DNA of 64,000 nt, from NCBI GenBank assembly GCA_035504415.1, contig DATJRY010000021.1, positions 248,001 to 312,000 on the forward strand, read 5' to 3'. The notes beneath the pieces were generated by a model. It ran no database searches and had not been told where the DNA came from. It saw nothing but the letters and a program-made list of their open reading frames with translations. Both the position numbers and the translations under genes were made by a program. The DNA is from Candidatus Sulfotelmatobacter sp. (lineage in GTDB: Bacteria > Vulcanimicrobiota > Vulcanimicrobiia > Vulcanimicrobiales > Vulcanimicrobiaceae). This document shows, one piece after another, positions 41,754 to 50,671 of the stretch. Every line of letters starts with the position of its first letter. Within the stretch, counting starts at the first letter, position 1.

Positions 41754-43388
41754 ATGCGGTCCAAGCCGTCGCTCCGGCGTTCCGTCACGCCCTGGGGTTC
41801 GTTCTCGTGGGGTTACAGCGACGTCGGGGCGGACATCTTCGTGGGCTTGGGCCTGGTGCTGGGGGCCGCGGCGGGCGGCTCCAACGTCGCCTTCCTGTTC
41901 GCGGGCTTGGTCTACATCTGCATCGGGCTGGCCTACACCGAGCTGGCCTCGACCTATCCCGTCGCCGGCGGCGGTCAATACTTCGTCATGCGCGGGCTGG
42001 GCGACGTGTTCGGCTTCATCGCCGGCTGGGCCGTGCTGCTCGACTTCACCATCGACATCACGCTCTTCGCCTGGTCGTGCGTCGACTATCTCGGCCAGCT
42101 GGCGCCCGAGATGGCGCTGGTCGTGCATCCCTGGACGCATTTCGGCGTCGTCTTCGCGCTGATCGCCGGGCTGTGCATCCTCAACGTGATCGGCGTGCGC
42201 GAGTCGACCTGGTTCAACGGAATCGTCTCCGCGCTCGACGTCGCCAGCGAGACCTCGATCCTCTTCTTCGGCTTCCTCTTCGCCTTCAATCCCGATCTGC
42301 TCGTCCACACGATGACGACCTACTGGCCGACCAACGACCATCTGCTGCTGGGTGCCTCGCTGGCGATCATCTCGTTCGTCGGGCTCGAATCGATCTCGCA
42401 GGCGGCGCAAGAGACGCAGCGGCCGGCCTCGATCATCCCGCGCACCTCGATCGGGCTGATCCTCACCATCCTCGTCTACGCGCTGGCATACTCGAACCTC
42501 GCCCTCGGCATGACGCCGGCGCACCCGGTGCCGCTCGACGCGCACGGTCACGCGCAGCCCTTCTTCCACTACCTGGGCAACGCCGAGAACGCCGGCTCGG
42601 CCGTCGCGGTGCTGGCGCGCAACGTTCCGTACTTCGGCGCGCTGGCGGCCCTCTACGTCCCGATCCTGGGGGCGATCTTGCTGCTGATCTCGTCGAACTC
42701 GGGCGTCTTCGGCGCCTCGCGCATCGCCTACGCGATGAGCCGCTCGCGGCTGTTGCCCTCGGTCTTCGAACGGGTCAACGCACGCTTCCGCACGCCGGTG
42801 GTCTCGATCGTCAGCTTCTGCGGTCTGGCGCTGGCGGTGCTGGTGTTCGCCTCGCTGCCGTCGATCGATCCCGGCCTGCGCGCGGCATACGATCACTTCT
42901 TCCACGGCGAAGCGGGCCTCGACGTGCTGGCGGACTTGTACGCGTTCGGCGCCGCGACCAGCTACTCGTTCGTCTTCATCGCGCTGATCGCGCTGCGCCT
43001 GAACGACCCGCTCAGCCCGCGCAAGTTTCGCATCCCGATCAACCTCCCGTTCACGTTCCGCGGCGAACGCGTGAGCTTCCCGGTCGTCGCGGTGATCGGC
43101 TTCGCGGGCATCTTCTCCATCCTGATCTTCACCGTGCTCACCCATCCGATCGGGCGCGTCGCCGGCCCCTCGTGGCTGATCCTCGGCATCGTGGCCTACT
43201 TCGTCTACCGGCGGCGTAAGGCGCTGCCGCTGCTGGGGTCGCGGAAGATCGACTGGAACGCCGAACAGCTGCGCATCCTCAAGGACGCCGGTGAGGTCGA
43301 CCTGATGGACGAGCTGATGACGGCGCTGCGCAAGCGCGGACAGGCCCCCGGACCCGTCGTGGAGAGAACCGATGCGCGTCACCCCTGA
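41754..43388 (+). CDS. APC-superfamily amino-acid permease
   Basis: 544 residues with about twelve membrane helices, starting WGSFSWGYSDVGADIFVGLGL. It has the broken-helix motif region GGSNVAFLFAGLVYICIGLAYTELASTYPVAGGGQYF and a long cytosolic C-terminus. It imports or exchanges amino acids by ion coupling; substrate not deducible. It overlaps the next small membrane gene by 17 nt, and a UspA-domain gene follows, a common arrangement for permease regulation. Confidence 0.88.
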   Translation: MRSKPSLRRSVTPWGSFSWGYSDVGADIFVGLGLVLGAAAGGSNVAFLFAGLVYICIGLAYTELASTYPVAGGGQYFVMRGLGDVFGFIAGWAVLLDFTIDITLFAWSCVDYLGQLAPEMALVVHPWTHFGVVFALIAGLCILNVIGVRESTWFNGIVSALDVASETSILFFGFLFAFNPDLLVHTMTTYWPTNDHLLLGASLAIISFVGLESISQAAQETQRPASIIPRTSIGLILTILVYALAYSNLALGMTPAHPVPLDAHGHAQPFFHYLGNAENAGSAVAVLARNVPYFGALAALYVPILGAILLLISSNSGVFGASRIAYAMSRSRLLPSVFERVNARFRTPVVSIVSFCGLALAVLVFASLPSIDPGLRAAYDHFFHGEAGLDVLADLYAFGAATSYSFVFIALIALRLNDPLSPRKFRIPINLPFTFRGERVSFPVVAVIGFAGIFSILIFTVLTHPIGRVAGPSWLILGIVAYFVYRRRKALPLLGSRKIDWNAEQLRILKDAGEVDLMDELMTALRKRGQAPGPVVERTDARHP

Positions 43389-43584
43389 TGCCATTTACCA
43401 TTCGCGCGGCGCGTTCGGCGTCGGGTTCCTGGTGCTGGGCGCGGTCGTCATCTGGCGCGACGTCGCCGCGGCCGATCCATGGCGGAGCAAGCTCCTCGGC
43501 GGCGCGTTCGGCGTGGTCCTGCTCGGGCTGGGGATCACGCGGATCGTGCAGTACGTGCGCTGGCGGCGCGCGCAGCGGTCGTGA
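43372..43584 (+). CDS. small membrane protein, 70 aa
   Basis: Starts inside the end of the permease gene. Two hydrophobic helices (GFLVLGAVVIW and LLGGAFGVVLLGLGITRIVQY) and a basic end. Stop overlaps the next GTG start (GTGA). Likely an accessory subunit or hydrophobic linker in the same operon as the permease; unrecognised family. Confidence 0.6.
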   Translation: MRVTPDAIYHSRGAFGVGFLVLGAVVIWRDVAAADPWRSKLLGGAFGVVLLGLGITRIVQYVRWRRAQRS

Positions 43585-44210
43585 CCTTGATCCCGGTCCA
43601 TCCGATCGGCGCGCTGATCGCGATCGTGATCGTGGCGATCGTCGTGTCGACGATCTACTGGATGCTGCATCCGCCGCAGGCGGCCGCCGACATCGTCGCC
43701 GCGGAGGCCGAGCACGCCTTGGCCGAGATGGTCGACAGCATCGTGGTCGTCTTCTCCGAAGACATCCACTCCGAGCACATGATGGTGTTGGCCGCGCGTT
43801 TGGCGCGGCGCGAGCGCGCCGAGCTCTTCGCCCTGTACGTGATCGAAGTGCCGCTGATCCTCGCGCAGGGCGCGCAGATGCCCGACGAGGACCGGCGTGG
43901 CTACGCGGCGCTGGCGGCCGCCGAAGCGATCGCGCAGCACAACGGCGTCACCATCCGCACCGAGTTGCTTCACGCGCGTCAGATCGCACCGGCGGTGCTC
44001 GAGATCGCCAAGCGCGAGCAGGCCAATATGATCGTCATGGGTGCCTACCGCGAGGGGCGCTACAGCGGCGCGCCGCTCGGCCGTACGATCGAGCAGATCG
44101 CCGCCAGCGCGCAGTGCGACGTGCTGATCGGCGTGCCGGGTCCGATGGGACGCATGATGGGCGTGCGCCGGGCCGCGGTCGACACGGCCGGTGTGCCGCC
44201 CCCGCACTAG
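43581..44210 (+). CDS. membrane-anchored UspA-domain protein
   Basis: 209 residues from a GTG. One N-terminal membrane helix (about 5-26), then a universal-stress-protein domain: SIVVVFSEDIHSEHMMVLAARLAR (first strand), HARQIAPAVLEIAKREQANMIVMGAYREGR, and the glycine motif around GAPLGRTIEQIAAS. ATP- or AMP-binding UspA domains next to permeases act as regulators. The C-terminus is flexible. Confidence 0.8.
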   Translation: MTLIPVHPIGALIAIVIVAIVVSTIYWMLHPPQAAADIVAAEAEHALAEMVDSIVVVFSEDIHSEHMMVLAARLARRERAELFALYVIEVPLILAQGAQMPDEDRRGYAALAAAEAIAQHNGVTIRTELLHARQIAPAVLEIAKREQANMIVMGAYREGRYSGAPLGRTIEQIAASAQCDVLIGVPGPMGRMMGVRRAAVDTAGVPPPH

Positions 44211-44216
44211 GCCGCC

Positions 44217-45566
44217 GTGGAGGGAATCGCCGCGATCGAGCATCGCGACGCCGGCGCGGCGCTGCGACGCCTGGCCGCGCCCACGGCGCTGGCGATGGCC
44301 GGTGACCAGCTGCTGGGGATCGTCGACACGATCGCGATCGGCACGCTCGGCACCGGGGCACTGGCCGCCATCACCGGCGCCGTCAGCGTCTTCATGGCGT
44401 TCTGGATCGGGCTGTTCGCTTTCGGCACGGGCTTGCGGATCGTCGGCGCACAAGCGATCGGCGCCGGCAACGGCGAGCGCTTCGGCACGATCGTGCGCTC
44501 GTCGGCGGTGGTGCCGATCGCGATCGCCCTGATCTGCGCGCTCGGCTCGCTCGCGTTCGGCCGGCCCCTGATGGCGGCCATGCTGCCGGCCGGGACGCCG
44601 GTCGACGCGGCCGCGCGCTATCTCGAGCTGCGGATGCTGTGTCTGATCCCGATGGCGGCCGGCGCGATGATCGTGGTCGCGTTCGCGACCGCCGGCGACG
44701 CCCGTTTGGCGATGCGGCTCTTGGTGGTGATCAACGCGGTGCACATCCCGCTGGTGCTGGTGCTGGCGCTCGGCGCCGCGACGCATCATCCGCTCGGCTT
44801 GACCGGCGCCGGCATCTCGTCGCTGTGCGCGGAGATCATCGGCCTCGCGTACACGCTCGTCGCGGCGGCCCGCCGCCCGGAGCTGCGCATCCTGGCCAGC
44901 GCGCGCATCGAGCCGGCGCTGGTACGGCTGACGGCCGCGCTGAGCTGGCCCGAGTACGTGTTCCTGGTGCTGCAGCTGGCGCCGGACCCGCTGACGATCT
45001 TCTGGCTCGCCCCCTACGGTGCGCAGACCGTCGCCTCGTTTCGCGCGCTCACGCTCGTCAGCGACCTGACCTGGGCGCTGCCGGGCTCGCTGGGCGACGC
45101 CTCGGAGATCATCGTCGGTCAGCGCATCGGCGCCGGCGACTACGCCGGCGTGTGGGCGTTCCAGCGCGCCGCGACGCGCATCGCGCTGGTGCTGTGCGCG
45201 CTCGTCGGCGGCGTGGTCGCGGCGTTCGCCTGGCCACTGGCGGCGCTGTGCACGCTCAACGCCGGGTTGGCGTCGCTGGCCGCCGGCCCGCTCGCGTTGC
45301 ACGTCGGCGTAACGTTACCGCTCAAGGGTTACGCGATGACCGTGCTGGCGCCGATCCGCGCCGCGGGCGAGACCCGCTTCGTGATGGTGATGGGAATCGG
45401 CATGGTCGTGCTGGCCGTGAGCGGGATCCTGCTCGGCATCGACGTGCTGCACTGGGGCCTGTGGTCGGTCCCGTTCGGGTGGACGATGGGCTGGGTGCTG
45501 CGCGCGGTCGTCACATCGACAAGGCTGCGTTCCGGATCGTGGGAGCGACGCCGTATCGCGACGTGA
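44217..45566 (+). CDS. MATE-family multidrug/organic-cation efflux protein
   Basis: 449 residues from a GTG, twelve predicted helices in two six-helix halves. The first half starts LAAPTALAMAGDQLLGIVDTIAIGTLGTGALAAI and has GIGLFAFGTGLRIVGAQAIGAG-like repeats; the second half restates this (SFRALTLVSDLTWALPGSLGDASEIIVGQRIGAGD). Exports small molecules using Na+ or H+. The last 20 residues look divergent and may extend past the usual end. Confidence 0.85.
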   Translation: MEGIAAIEHRDAGAALRRLAAPTALAMAGDQLLGIVDTIAIGTLGTGALAAITGAVSVFMAFWIGLFAFGTGLRIVGAQAIGAGNGERFGTIVRSSAVVPIAIALICALGSLAFGRPLMAAMLPAGTPVDAAARYLELRMLCLIPMAAGAMIVVAFATAGDARLAMRLLVVINAVHIPLVLVLALGAATHHPLGLTGAGISSLCAEIIGLAYTLVAAARRPELRILASARIEPALVRLTAALSWPEYVFLVLQLAPDPLTIFWLAPYGAQTVASFRALTLVSDLTWALPGSLGDASEIIVGQRIGAGDYAGVWAFQRAATRIALVLCALVGGVVAAFAWPLAALCTLNAGLASLAAGPLALHVGVTLPLKGYAMTVLAPIRAAGETRFVMVMGIGMVVLAVSGILLGIDVLHWGLWSVPFGWTMGWVLRAVVTSTRLRSGSWERRRIAT

Positions 45567-45588
45567 TGCCACGACGCAGGGTCATCCT

Positions 45589-45618
45589 TTGCATCCCCGA
45601 ATGCGCTTCGTGTAGGAA
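45589..45618 (+). promoter_or_regulatory. candidate promoter of the PQQ dehydrogenase
   Basis: TTGCAT (45589-45594), 18-bp spacer, TAGGAA (45613-45618) in a short AT-richer gap. The start codon follows 26 nt later behind TTGGAGGG. Confidence 0.4.
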
Positions 45619-45644
45619 TCTTTACTTTTCGTTGGAGGGCCTCA

Positions 45645-47294
45645 ATGAAGGCAGCTTTGCTTCGCACGTCCGGGGTGCTCGCGGGATCGCTCGGGCTGGC
45701 GTTCGGCCTCGTTCCTCACGTTCTCGCACAAGGCATGGGTCCAGGGTCGTCGGACTACACCACCGCCGACGCGACCAACTGGGTTCTGCCCGCTCACGAT
45801 TACAGCGACAACCGTTACGTCACCGAGTCGGAGATCACACCCGCGAACGTCAGCGGTCTCAAGACCGCCTGGACTGCGCCGATCGACGCGCGCGGGCCGC
45901 TCGAAGTCTCGCCGATCGTCTACAACGGCACGATGTACGTCTCGTCCTCGCACAACGACGTCTACGCGCTCGACGCCGCGACCGGCAAACAGAAGTGGCA
46001 CTTCCACTACAATCCGCACGTCATCGCGTTCTCGGCCAACCGCGGCGTCGCGCTGGTCGGCGACAAGGTCTACGAAGCGACGCTCGACGGACACCTGATC
46101 GCCCTCAACGCGGCGACCGGCAAGGTGGTCTGGAACGTCGTCGCCGCACACGACTTGACCAACACGTTCTACACGATGCAGCCCGTGCCGTATAAGAACA
46201 TGCTGCTGCTGGGCGCCTCGAACGGCGACTGGGGCGGCATCGGGTACATCTCCGCCTTCGACCAGGCGACCGGCAAACGCATCTGGGATTGGTACACGAT
46301 CCCGGGTCCGGGCCGAGCGGGTCACAACACCTGGGCCGGCGACTCCTGGAAGCGCGGCGGCGGCGCCATCTGGAGCGGCGTCGCGATCGATCCCGAGAGC
46401 GGCACGCTCTACGTGGATTGCGGCAACCCGCAGCCCGACTTCCTGGGCACGATCCGCAAGGGTTCGAACCTCTACACGAACTCGATGGTCGCGCTCGACA
46501 TCAGCGGCGCCAAGCCGAAGATCAAATGGTTCCAGCAGTTCATCCCGCACGACACGCACGACTGGGATCCGGCGATGCCGCCGGTTCTCTTCAGCGGCAC
46601 CGTCGGCGGCGCGTCGCGCAAGCTGGTCGCGGCCGGCGACAAGGGCGGCAACTTCTTCGTCCTCGACGCGGCGACCGGTAAGGTCGTCTATCACGTCGCG
46701 GTCAGCACGCAAAAGGGTCAGAACACGCAACCGGATCGCGCCGGCGACATCGCCTGCCCGAACACCAACGGCGGCGTCGAGTTCAACGGCGCGAGCTACT
46801 TGCCCGAGACGAACGCGTTCTACATCCCCAGCGTCGACCAGTGCGGGCTCTGGAAGTCGAACGGCACGGCGACCTACATCGCCGGCCAGTTCTACCTCGG
46901 CGGCGGCTTCCCGTCGCTGGTCGGCCCGAGCACCGGCTGGATGAGCGCGCTCGACATCAGCACCGGCAAGTTCATGTGGCGCAAGCACCTCGCGTTCCCG
47001 CAAATCGGTGGCGCGCTGACCACCTCGAGCGGGATCGTCTTCACCGGCGGCGTCAACGGCGACTTCACGGCGTACGACGCGAAAACCGGGAACGTGCTCT
47101 GGCACTACGCGACCGGTCACACGATCCAGGCGCCTGCGGGAACCTACATGGCCGGCGGGAAGCGGTACGTCGTGGTCGCCAACGGCCCGGCGGGTGTCAA
47201 CTTCGCGGATCCGCGCTTCGGCAAGGGAGCGCCGACACTCGAAGGGACGTACACGCACCCGGTGACCGCGCAGATCACCGCCTTCACGCTGTAG
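45645..47294 (+). CDS. PQQ-dependent alcohol dehydrogenase (quinoprotein)
   Basis: 549 residues with a signal peptide (to about residue 30). An eight-bladed propeller with tryptophan-docking motifs (AATGKQKWHF, AATGKVVWNVV, QATGKRIWDWY, STGKFMWRKHL, KTGNVLWHYAT), as in methanol/ethanol dehydrogenases. HDTHDWDPAMPP carries the acidic residues next to PQQ. Oxidises an alcohol or aldehyde in the periplasm, delivering electrons to the cytochrome c encoded just downstream. PQQ biosynthesis genes are not in the window. Confidence 0.92.
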   Translation: MKAALLRTSGVLAGSLGLAFGLVPHVLAQGMGPGSSDYTTADATNWVLPAHDYSDNRYVTESEITPANVSGLKTAWTAPIDARGPLEVSPIVYNGTMYVSSSHNDVYALDAATGKQKWHFHYNPHVIAFSANRGVALVGDKVYEATLDGHLIALNAATGKVVWNVVAAHDLTNTFYTMQPVPYKNMLLLGASNGDWGGIGYISAFDQATGKRIWDWYTIPGPGRAGHNTWAGDSWKRGGGAIWSGVAIDPESGTLYVDCGNPQPDFLGTIRKGSNLYTNSMVALDISGAKPKIKWFQQFIPHDTHDWDPAMPPVLFSGTVGGASRKLVAAGDKGGNFFVLDAATGKVVYHVAVSTQKGQNTQPDRAGDIACPNTNGGVEFNGASYLPETNAFYIPSVDQCGLWKSNGTATYIAGQFYLGGGFPSLVGPSTGWMSALDISTGKFMWRKHLAFPQIGGALTTSSGIVFTGGVNGDFTAYDAKTGNVLWHYATGHTIQAPAGTYMAGGKRYVVVANGPAGVNFADPRFGKGAPTLEGTYTHPVTAQITAFTL

Positions 47295-47307
47295 AGGTTC
47301 CATCTCG

Positions 47308-48507
47308 ATGCGCACGATCGCCCTTGCACTGATCGCCGTCCTCGCCTGTACCGGCGCGGCTCCGGCAGCGGTCCCCGACGCCCACGCCGACGCGCTCGCC
47401 GCGCTGGCCGACATCCGGGCCGCGGTCGGGGAGATCGTGCACATCGAGAACAGCTACGCCGTCGGTCATGCCACCTATCTGCGCGCCGCGCATCGTGCGA
47501 TGAACGCGCTGGTCGGGCGGCATGACGACGGCTATCTGGCCTCGGCGGGTGATCCCGGGGACGGGGTCGGCACGCTGGGCCATCTCGACCACATGCTCGA
47601 CCAGACGGCCTCCTATGCCTGGACGCCGGCGGTCGAAGGCGCCAAGGCCAACGTCCTCGCCGCCGCCGCCGACATTCAAGCGGCGCTCGGCGACAAGGAG
47701 ATGGAAGACTACGAGACCGACCTGACGCGCACGCTGGCCAACCTCGCGCTCGTCGTCGGCCACGGTTCGGACGACGGCGTGCTGGGCGGCCTGCGCGGCG
47801 CGATCGCCAACACGACGCTCGGCGTGCCGAGCGGCGCGACGACGGTCTCCGGCTGCGCCGTACCCACCCGCACCCCCGCGTATGGCGTCGTCGGCCAGCA
47901 CTTGGCCTACGTCGCGGTGCCGGAGCACGCCGCGTCGGTCGGCGTGCCGGCCGAGCTGAGCATTCGCCGCATCGTCGTCCGCTCGGGTGCGCTGCTGCTC
48001 TACACGCGTTCCGCCGACGAGAGCGCCTCGCTCTGCCGCCACGCCGACGCCGGTCGGCCCGCGGCGACGCGCCTGCAGCGCGTCCGCGACGTCGTCGCCA
48101 TCCGTGCGACGGCAACCGCGACGCCGCCGTTCACCGCGGCGCAAGCGCACGCCGGTGCCGGCGTCTATCGGCAGTACTGCATCCAGTGCCACGGCGCCGA
48201 CCTGCAGGGCACCGCCGGACCGTCGGTCGCCGGCAAAGACTTCCTCCACACCGCGCAGATCAACAAGTGGAGCCTGTCCGACGTGCGCACCGTGGTCGTC
48301 GACAACATGCCGTTCTCGAATCCCGGCTCGTTGACGCCGGTGCAGTACGCGAACGTGCTCGCGTTCTTGATGGCGTCGAACTGCTACAAAGCCGGGGCGA
48401 CGCCGTTCCCGACCAAAGACAACCCGGGCTTCAAGGCGATCAAGATCGGATCCGGGACCAGCGTCAAGCCGACGAATCCGACCTTGGGCACCTGCGCGGT
48501 GCGCTAG
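47308..48507 (+). CDS. c-type cytochrome, partner of the PQQ dehydrogenase
   Basis: 399 residues. A signal peptide, then a helical domain of about 250 residues with no known name. A C-terminal class I cytochrome c domain holds a single haem site CIQCH at 291-295 (YRQYCIQCHGADLQG) and the distal Met in DNMPFSNPG. It starts 13 bp after the dehydrogenase and should accept its electrons. The large N-terminal domain is unusual for these partners. Its TAG shares CTAG with the convergent DUF5069 gene. Confidence 0.88.
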   Translation: MRTIALALIAVLACTGAAPAAVPDAHADALAALADIRAAVGEIVHIENSYAVGHATYLRAAHRAMNALVGRHDDGYLASAGDPGDGVGTLGHLDHMLDQTASYAWTPAVEGAKANVLAAAADIQAALGDKEMEDYETDLTRTLANLALVVGHGSDDGVLGGLRGAIANTTLGVPSGATTVSGCAVPTRTPAYGVVGQHLAYVAVPEHAASVGVPAELSIRRIVVRSGALLLYTRSADESASLCRHADAGRPAATRLQRVRDVVAIRATATATPPFTAAQAHAGAGVYRQYCIQCHGADLQGTAGPSVAGKDFLHTAQINKWSLSDVRTVVVDNMPFSNPGSLTPVQYANVLAFLMASNCYKAGATPFPTKDNPGFKAIKIGSGTSVKPTNPTLGTCAVR

Positions 48508-48923
48508 GCCTCGTCGGCCTCGAAGATGTCGAAGAAGTAGACCAGGTCGGGCCGCTCGTTCAAGATCGGGTGATAGTGCTTCACCCGCGCGACGTTCTCG
48601 TCGTTGAGCTTGTGAATGCCGAGTTGCGGCATCTTCGAATTGACTTCGGCGACCGCGACGGGGTCGAGCCGACCCTGCAGCCAGACTTCGAGCTCGGCCT
48701 CGTCCTGCGCACGCGCGACCTGCGCGCGCAGATCGTCCATGTCGAGGCCGACCTTCTTGCACATGTAGGCGCTCAGCCCGTCCGGGCGGTTCAGGTACGC
48801 GCCCATGTCGCCGCCGGGCTGTTCCGCGCGCAGCTTGTCGACCGTGCGCGGCATGAAGACGAGCCCGGCCAGCATCTCGCGCGGCCCGCGCGGCTTCTGC
48901 TTGGTGAGGTCCAACGGTCCCAT
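48504..48923 (-). CDS. DUF5069 family protein
   Basis: 139 residues, starting MGPLDLTKQKPRGPREMLAG, then MPRTVDKLRA and SAYMCKKVGLDMDDLRAQVA, all characteristic of this small family of unknown function. The end is PDLVYFFDIFEADEA. It is soluble. It converges on the cytochrome gene; the two stops share the 4-bp palindrome CTAG. Confidence 0.85.
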   Translation of the reverse strand: MGPLDLTKQKPRGPREMLAGLVFMPRTVDKLRAEQPGGDMGAYLNRPDGLSAYMCKKVGLDMDDLRAQVARAQDEAELEVWLQGRLDPVAVAEVNSKMPQLGIHKLNDENVARVKHYHPILNERPDLVYFFDIFEADEA

Positions 48924-49014
48924 GTCGCGGGGGTTCCCGCCACCGCGAACGCGTCCTCCGCGCAGGCGCCGGGACAGTAACCGACCTGTAACCGGCAGGC
49001 TGCACGCTAGGCTC

Positions 49015-50046
49015 GTGCTCGTCCAGCCTTTGGTCCTCTCGATCCTCACCACCCGGCGCTGCACGGCCGCCTGCGACCACTGTTGCGTGGGCGCCGGCCC
49101 GAAGGCGACCGACGCGATCCCGATCCCGCGCATCCACGCGCTGCTCGACGAGGCGCTCGCGGTACCGTCGATCCAACGCATCGGCTTCAGCGGCGGTGAG
49201 ACGTTCCTGCTCGGCGACGATCTCGACGACCTGATCCGCCACGCGACCTCGAACGGCTTCCACACCCGCGCGCTGAGCAACGGTTACTGGGCCAAGGACG
49301 CCCCCACCGCGATGGCGCGGGTCGCGACGCTGCGCGAAGCCGGCCTGCGCGAGCTGATGCTCTCGACCGGGACGTTCCACCAGCGCTTCGTCCCACCGGC
49401 CCGCGTCCTGCACGCGGCCCGCGCCGCCGCCGAGGCCGGCATCCTGACCCGCGTCTCGGTCGAGACCTGCGACCAGTCGACGGTCGACCCGAACGCCGTA
49501 CGCGAGGCGCTGGCCGACCTCATCGCACGCAAGCTCGTGTTCGTCGGCGCCGATCCCTGGATCACCGACGCCGGCGGCCGCGGCCAGGCCGCGCTCAGCC
49601 ACGAAGCGCTGCTCGCCGAGGGCGCGGGGGACGCCGCCAGCGGCCCGTGCGTGCAGATCATGAACGTCCTGACGGTGACGCCGCGCCAAGAGCTACTGGC
49701 GTGCTGCGGCTACCCCATGGAGGAGTTGCCGCGCCTCCGCATCGCCTCGGTCGCGAATCTGACGCTCGCCGAGGCGATCGCGAACACGCCGGATTCGCTG
49801 TTCAAGATGTGGCTGCACGTCGCCGGCCCATCCGGCATCGCCGAGTTCGTGGCTCGATACCTGCCGGGTTTCACGCTGCCACCGTCGGCTTCGATTTGTC
49901 AGTCTTGCGCCACGATACAGCGGGACGCGCGATCGATGGCCATCATCTCGGCTCACGCTGCCGAAATCGCTCGAGACCTCGCCACGCATTTTCAGCTCTC
50001 GCTTCACCGCAACGGTTCGCGCTCGCACCGAAGGGAATCACCATGA
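49015..50046 (+). CDS. radical SAM protein with SPASM-like C-terminus
   Basis: 343 residues from a GTG. The radical-SAM cluster motif is C16-x3-C20-x2-C23 in TTRRCTAACDHCC; IGFSGGETFLL is the SAM amino-group motif. The C-terminal region has a second Cys set (GPCVQIM, LLACCGYP and SICQSC), as in SPASM/twitch enzymes that bind extra Fe-S clusters and modify peptides. The substrate is unknown. The stop overlaps the 208-aa gene (ATGA), and a cysteine peptidase follows. That arrangement fits peptide or protein modification plus processing. Confidence 0.88.
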   Translation: MLVQPLVLSILTTRRCTAACDHCCVGAGPKATDAIPIPRIHALLDEALAVPSIQRIGFSGGETFLLGDDLDDLIRHATSNGFHTRALSNGYWAKDAPTAMARVATLREAGLRELMLSTGTFHQRFVPPARVLHAARAAAEAGILTRVSVETCDQSTVDPNAVREALADLIARKLVFVGADPWITDAGGRGQAALSHEALLAEGAGDAASGPCVQIMNVLTVTPRQELLACCGYPMEELPRLRIASVANLTLAEAIANTPDSLFKMWLHVAGPSGIAEFVARYLPGFTLPPSASICQSCATIQRDARSMAIISAHAAEIARDLATHFQLSLHRNGSRSHRRESP

Positions 50047-50669
50047 ACTGGCTACGCAAGGCGTTCTCCAAGACCACCACGCAGACGACTCCCACCGTCC
50101 TTCAGCCCGATATCACCGACCTTGTCGTTTCCATCGACGGCACGGACTTGAAGTCATATGGTCTGCCGATACCATCCTTCGACTGTAGGCTGCTGATGTG
50201 GACTGCCGACTCGACGAGCACGGCCGGTCATCTAGCGGTCGCACTCAGCGACGTCCCCCTGAGCCGGACGGGGAACCCGATTCAGGCCGCGACGACGGCC
50301 GATTTTTGCGTGACATACCAGAAGACTCCATACACGATAACGAACGCGGCGATCGCGTTTCCGAAGGGGATGACCAACTGCACGCCGCAGCTGCGCCTGT
50401 CAAAGACCTTCGATACGGCGAAAATCGTCCTCGCTTTTGACAGTACCAATCAACCGATCTATCAGAATTCGGACATTTGGAACGCGATGACCGAAAGTGT
50501 CGTCGCCTTTGTGCTGCTCGAGAACGGCAACGAGTGGGACCTCCTTTGGATTTCGACTCCGTATGCTCATGTCCCGAATCCCAGAGGATACTCGAGCGCA
50601 GCGCTGTTCTGGCCGTCGCAAAACGGCGTATACGGTCCTATGGGCGTCGGGCTCGGCACAGGGCCGTAG
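50043..50669 (+). CDS. hypothetical protein, 208 aa (possible substrate of the radical SAM enzyme)
   Basis: Starts MNWLRKAFSKTTTQTTPTVL: a basic amphipathic N-terminus and a Thr-rich stretch, then a beta-rich body with three Cys (SFDCRLLM, DFCVTYQK, MTNCTPQ) and an aromatic, Gly/Pro-rich end (GYSSAALFWPSQNGVYGPMG). No signal peptide or membrane segment is convincing. Codon use and GC are lower than in the flanking genes. It is translationally coupled to the radical SAM gene, and the cysteine peptidase begins 3 bp after it. I do not recognise the family. Confidence 0.75.
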   Translation: MNWLRKAFSKTTTQTTPTVLQPDITDLVVSIDGTDLKSYGLPIPSFDCRLLMWTADSTSTAGHLAVALSDVPLSRTGNPIQAATTADFCVTYQKTPYTITNAAIAFPKGMTNCTPQLRLSKTFDTAKIVLAFDSTNQPIYQNSDIWNAMTESVVAFVLLENGNEWDLLWISTPYAHVPNPRGYSSAALFWPSQNGVYGPMGVGLGTGP

Positions 50670-50671
50670 CG

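Noticed and set aside
47284-49689. Long minus-strand open frame of about 800 codons opposite the PQQ dehydrogenase partner and radical SAM genes
   Set aside because: Arg/Ala/Gly-rich translation with no domain; antisense shadow of real genes in GC-rich DNA. Similar shadows elsewhere (11161-12816, 25977-28271, 41556-43394) were also dropped.
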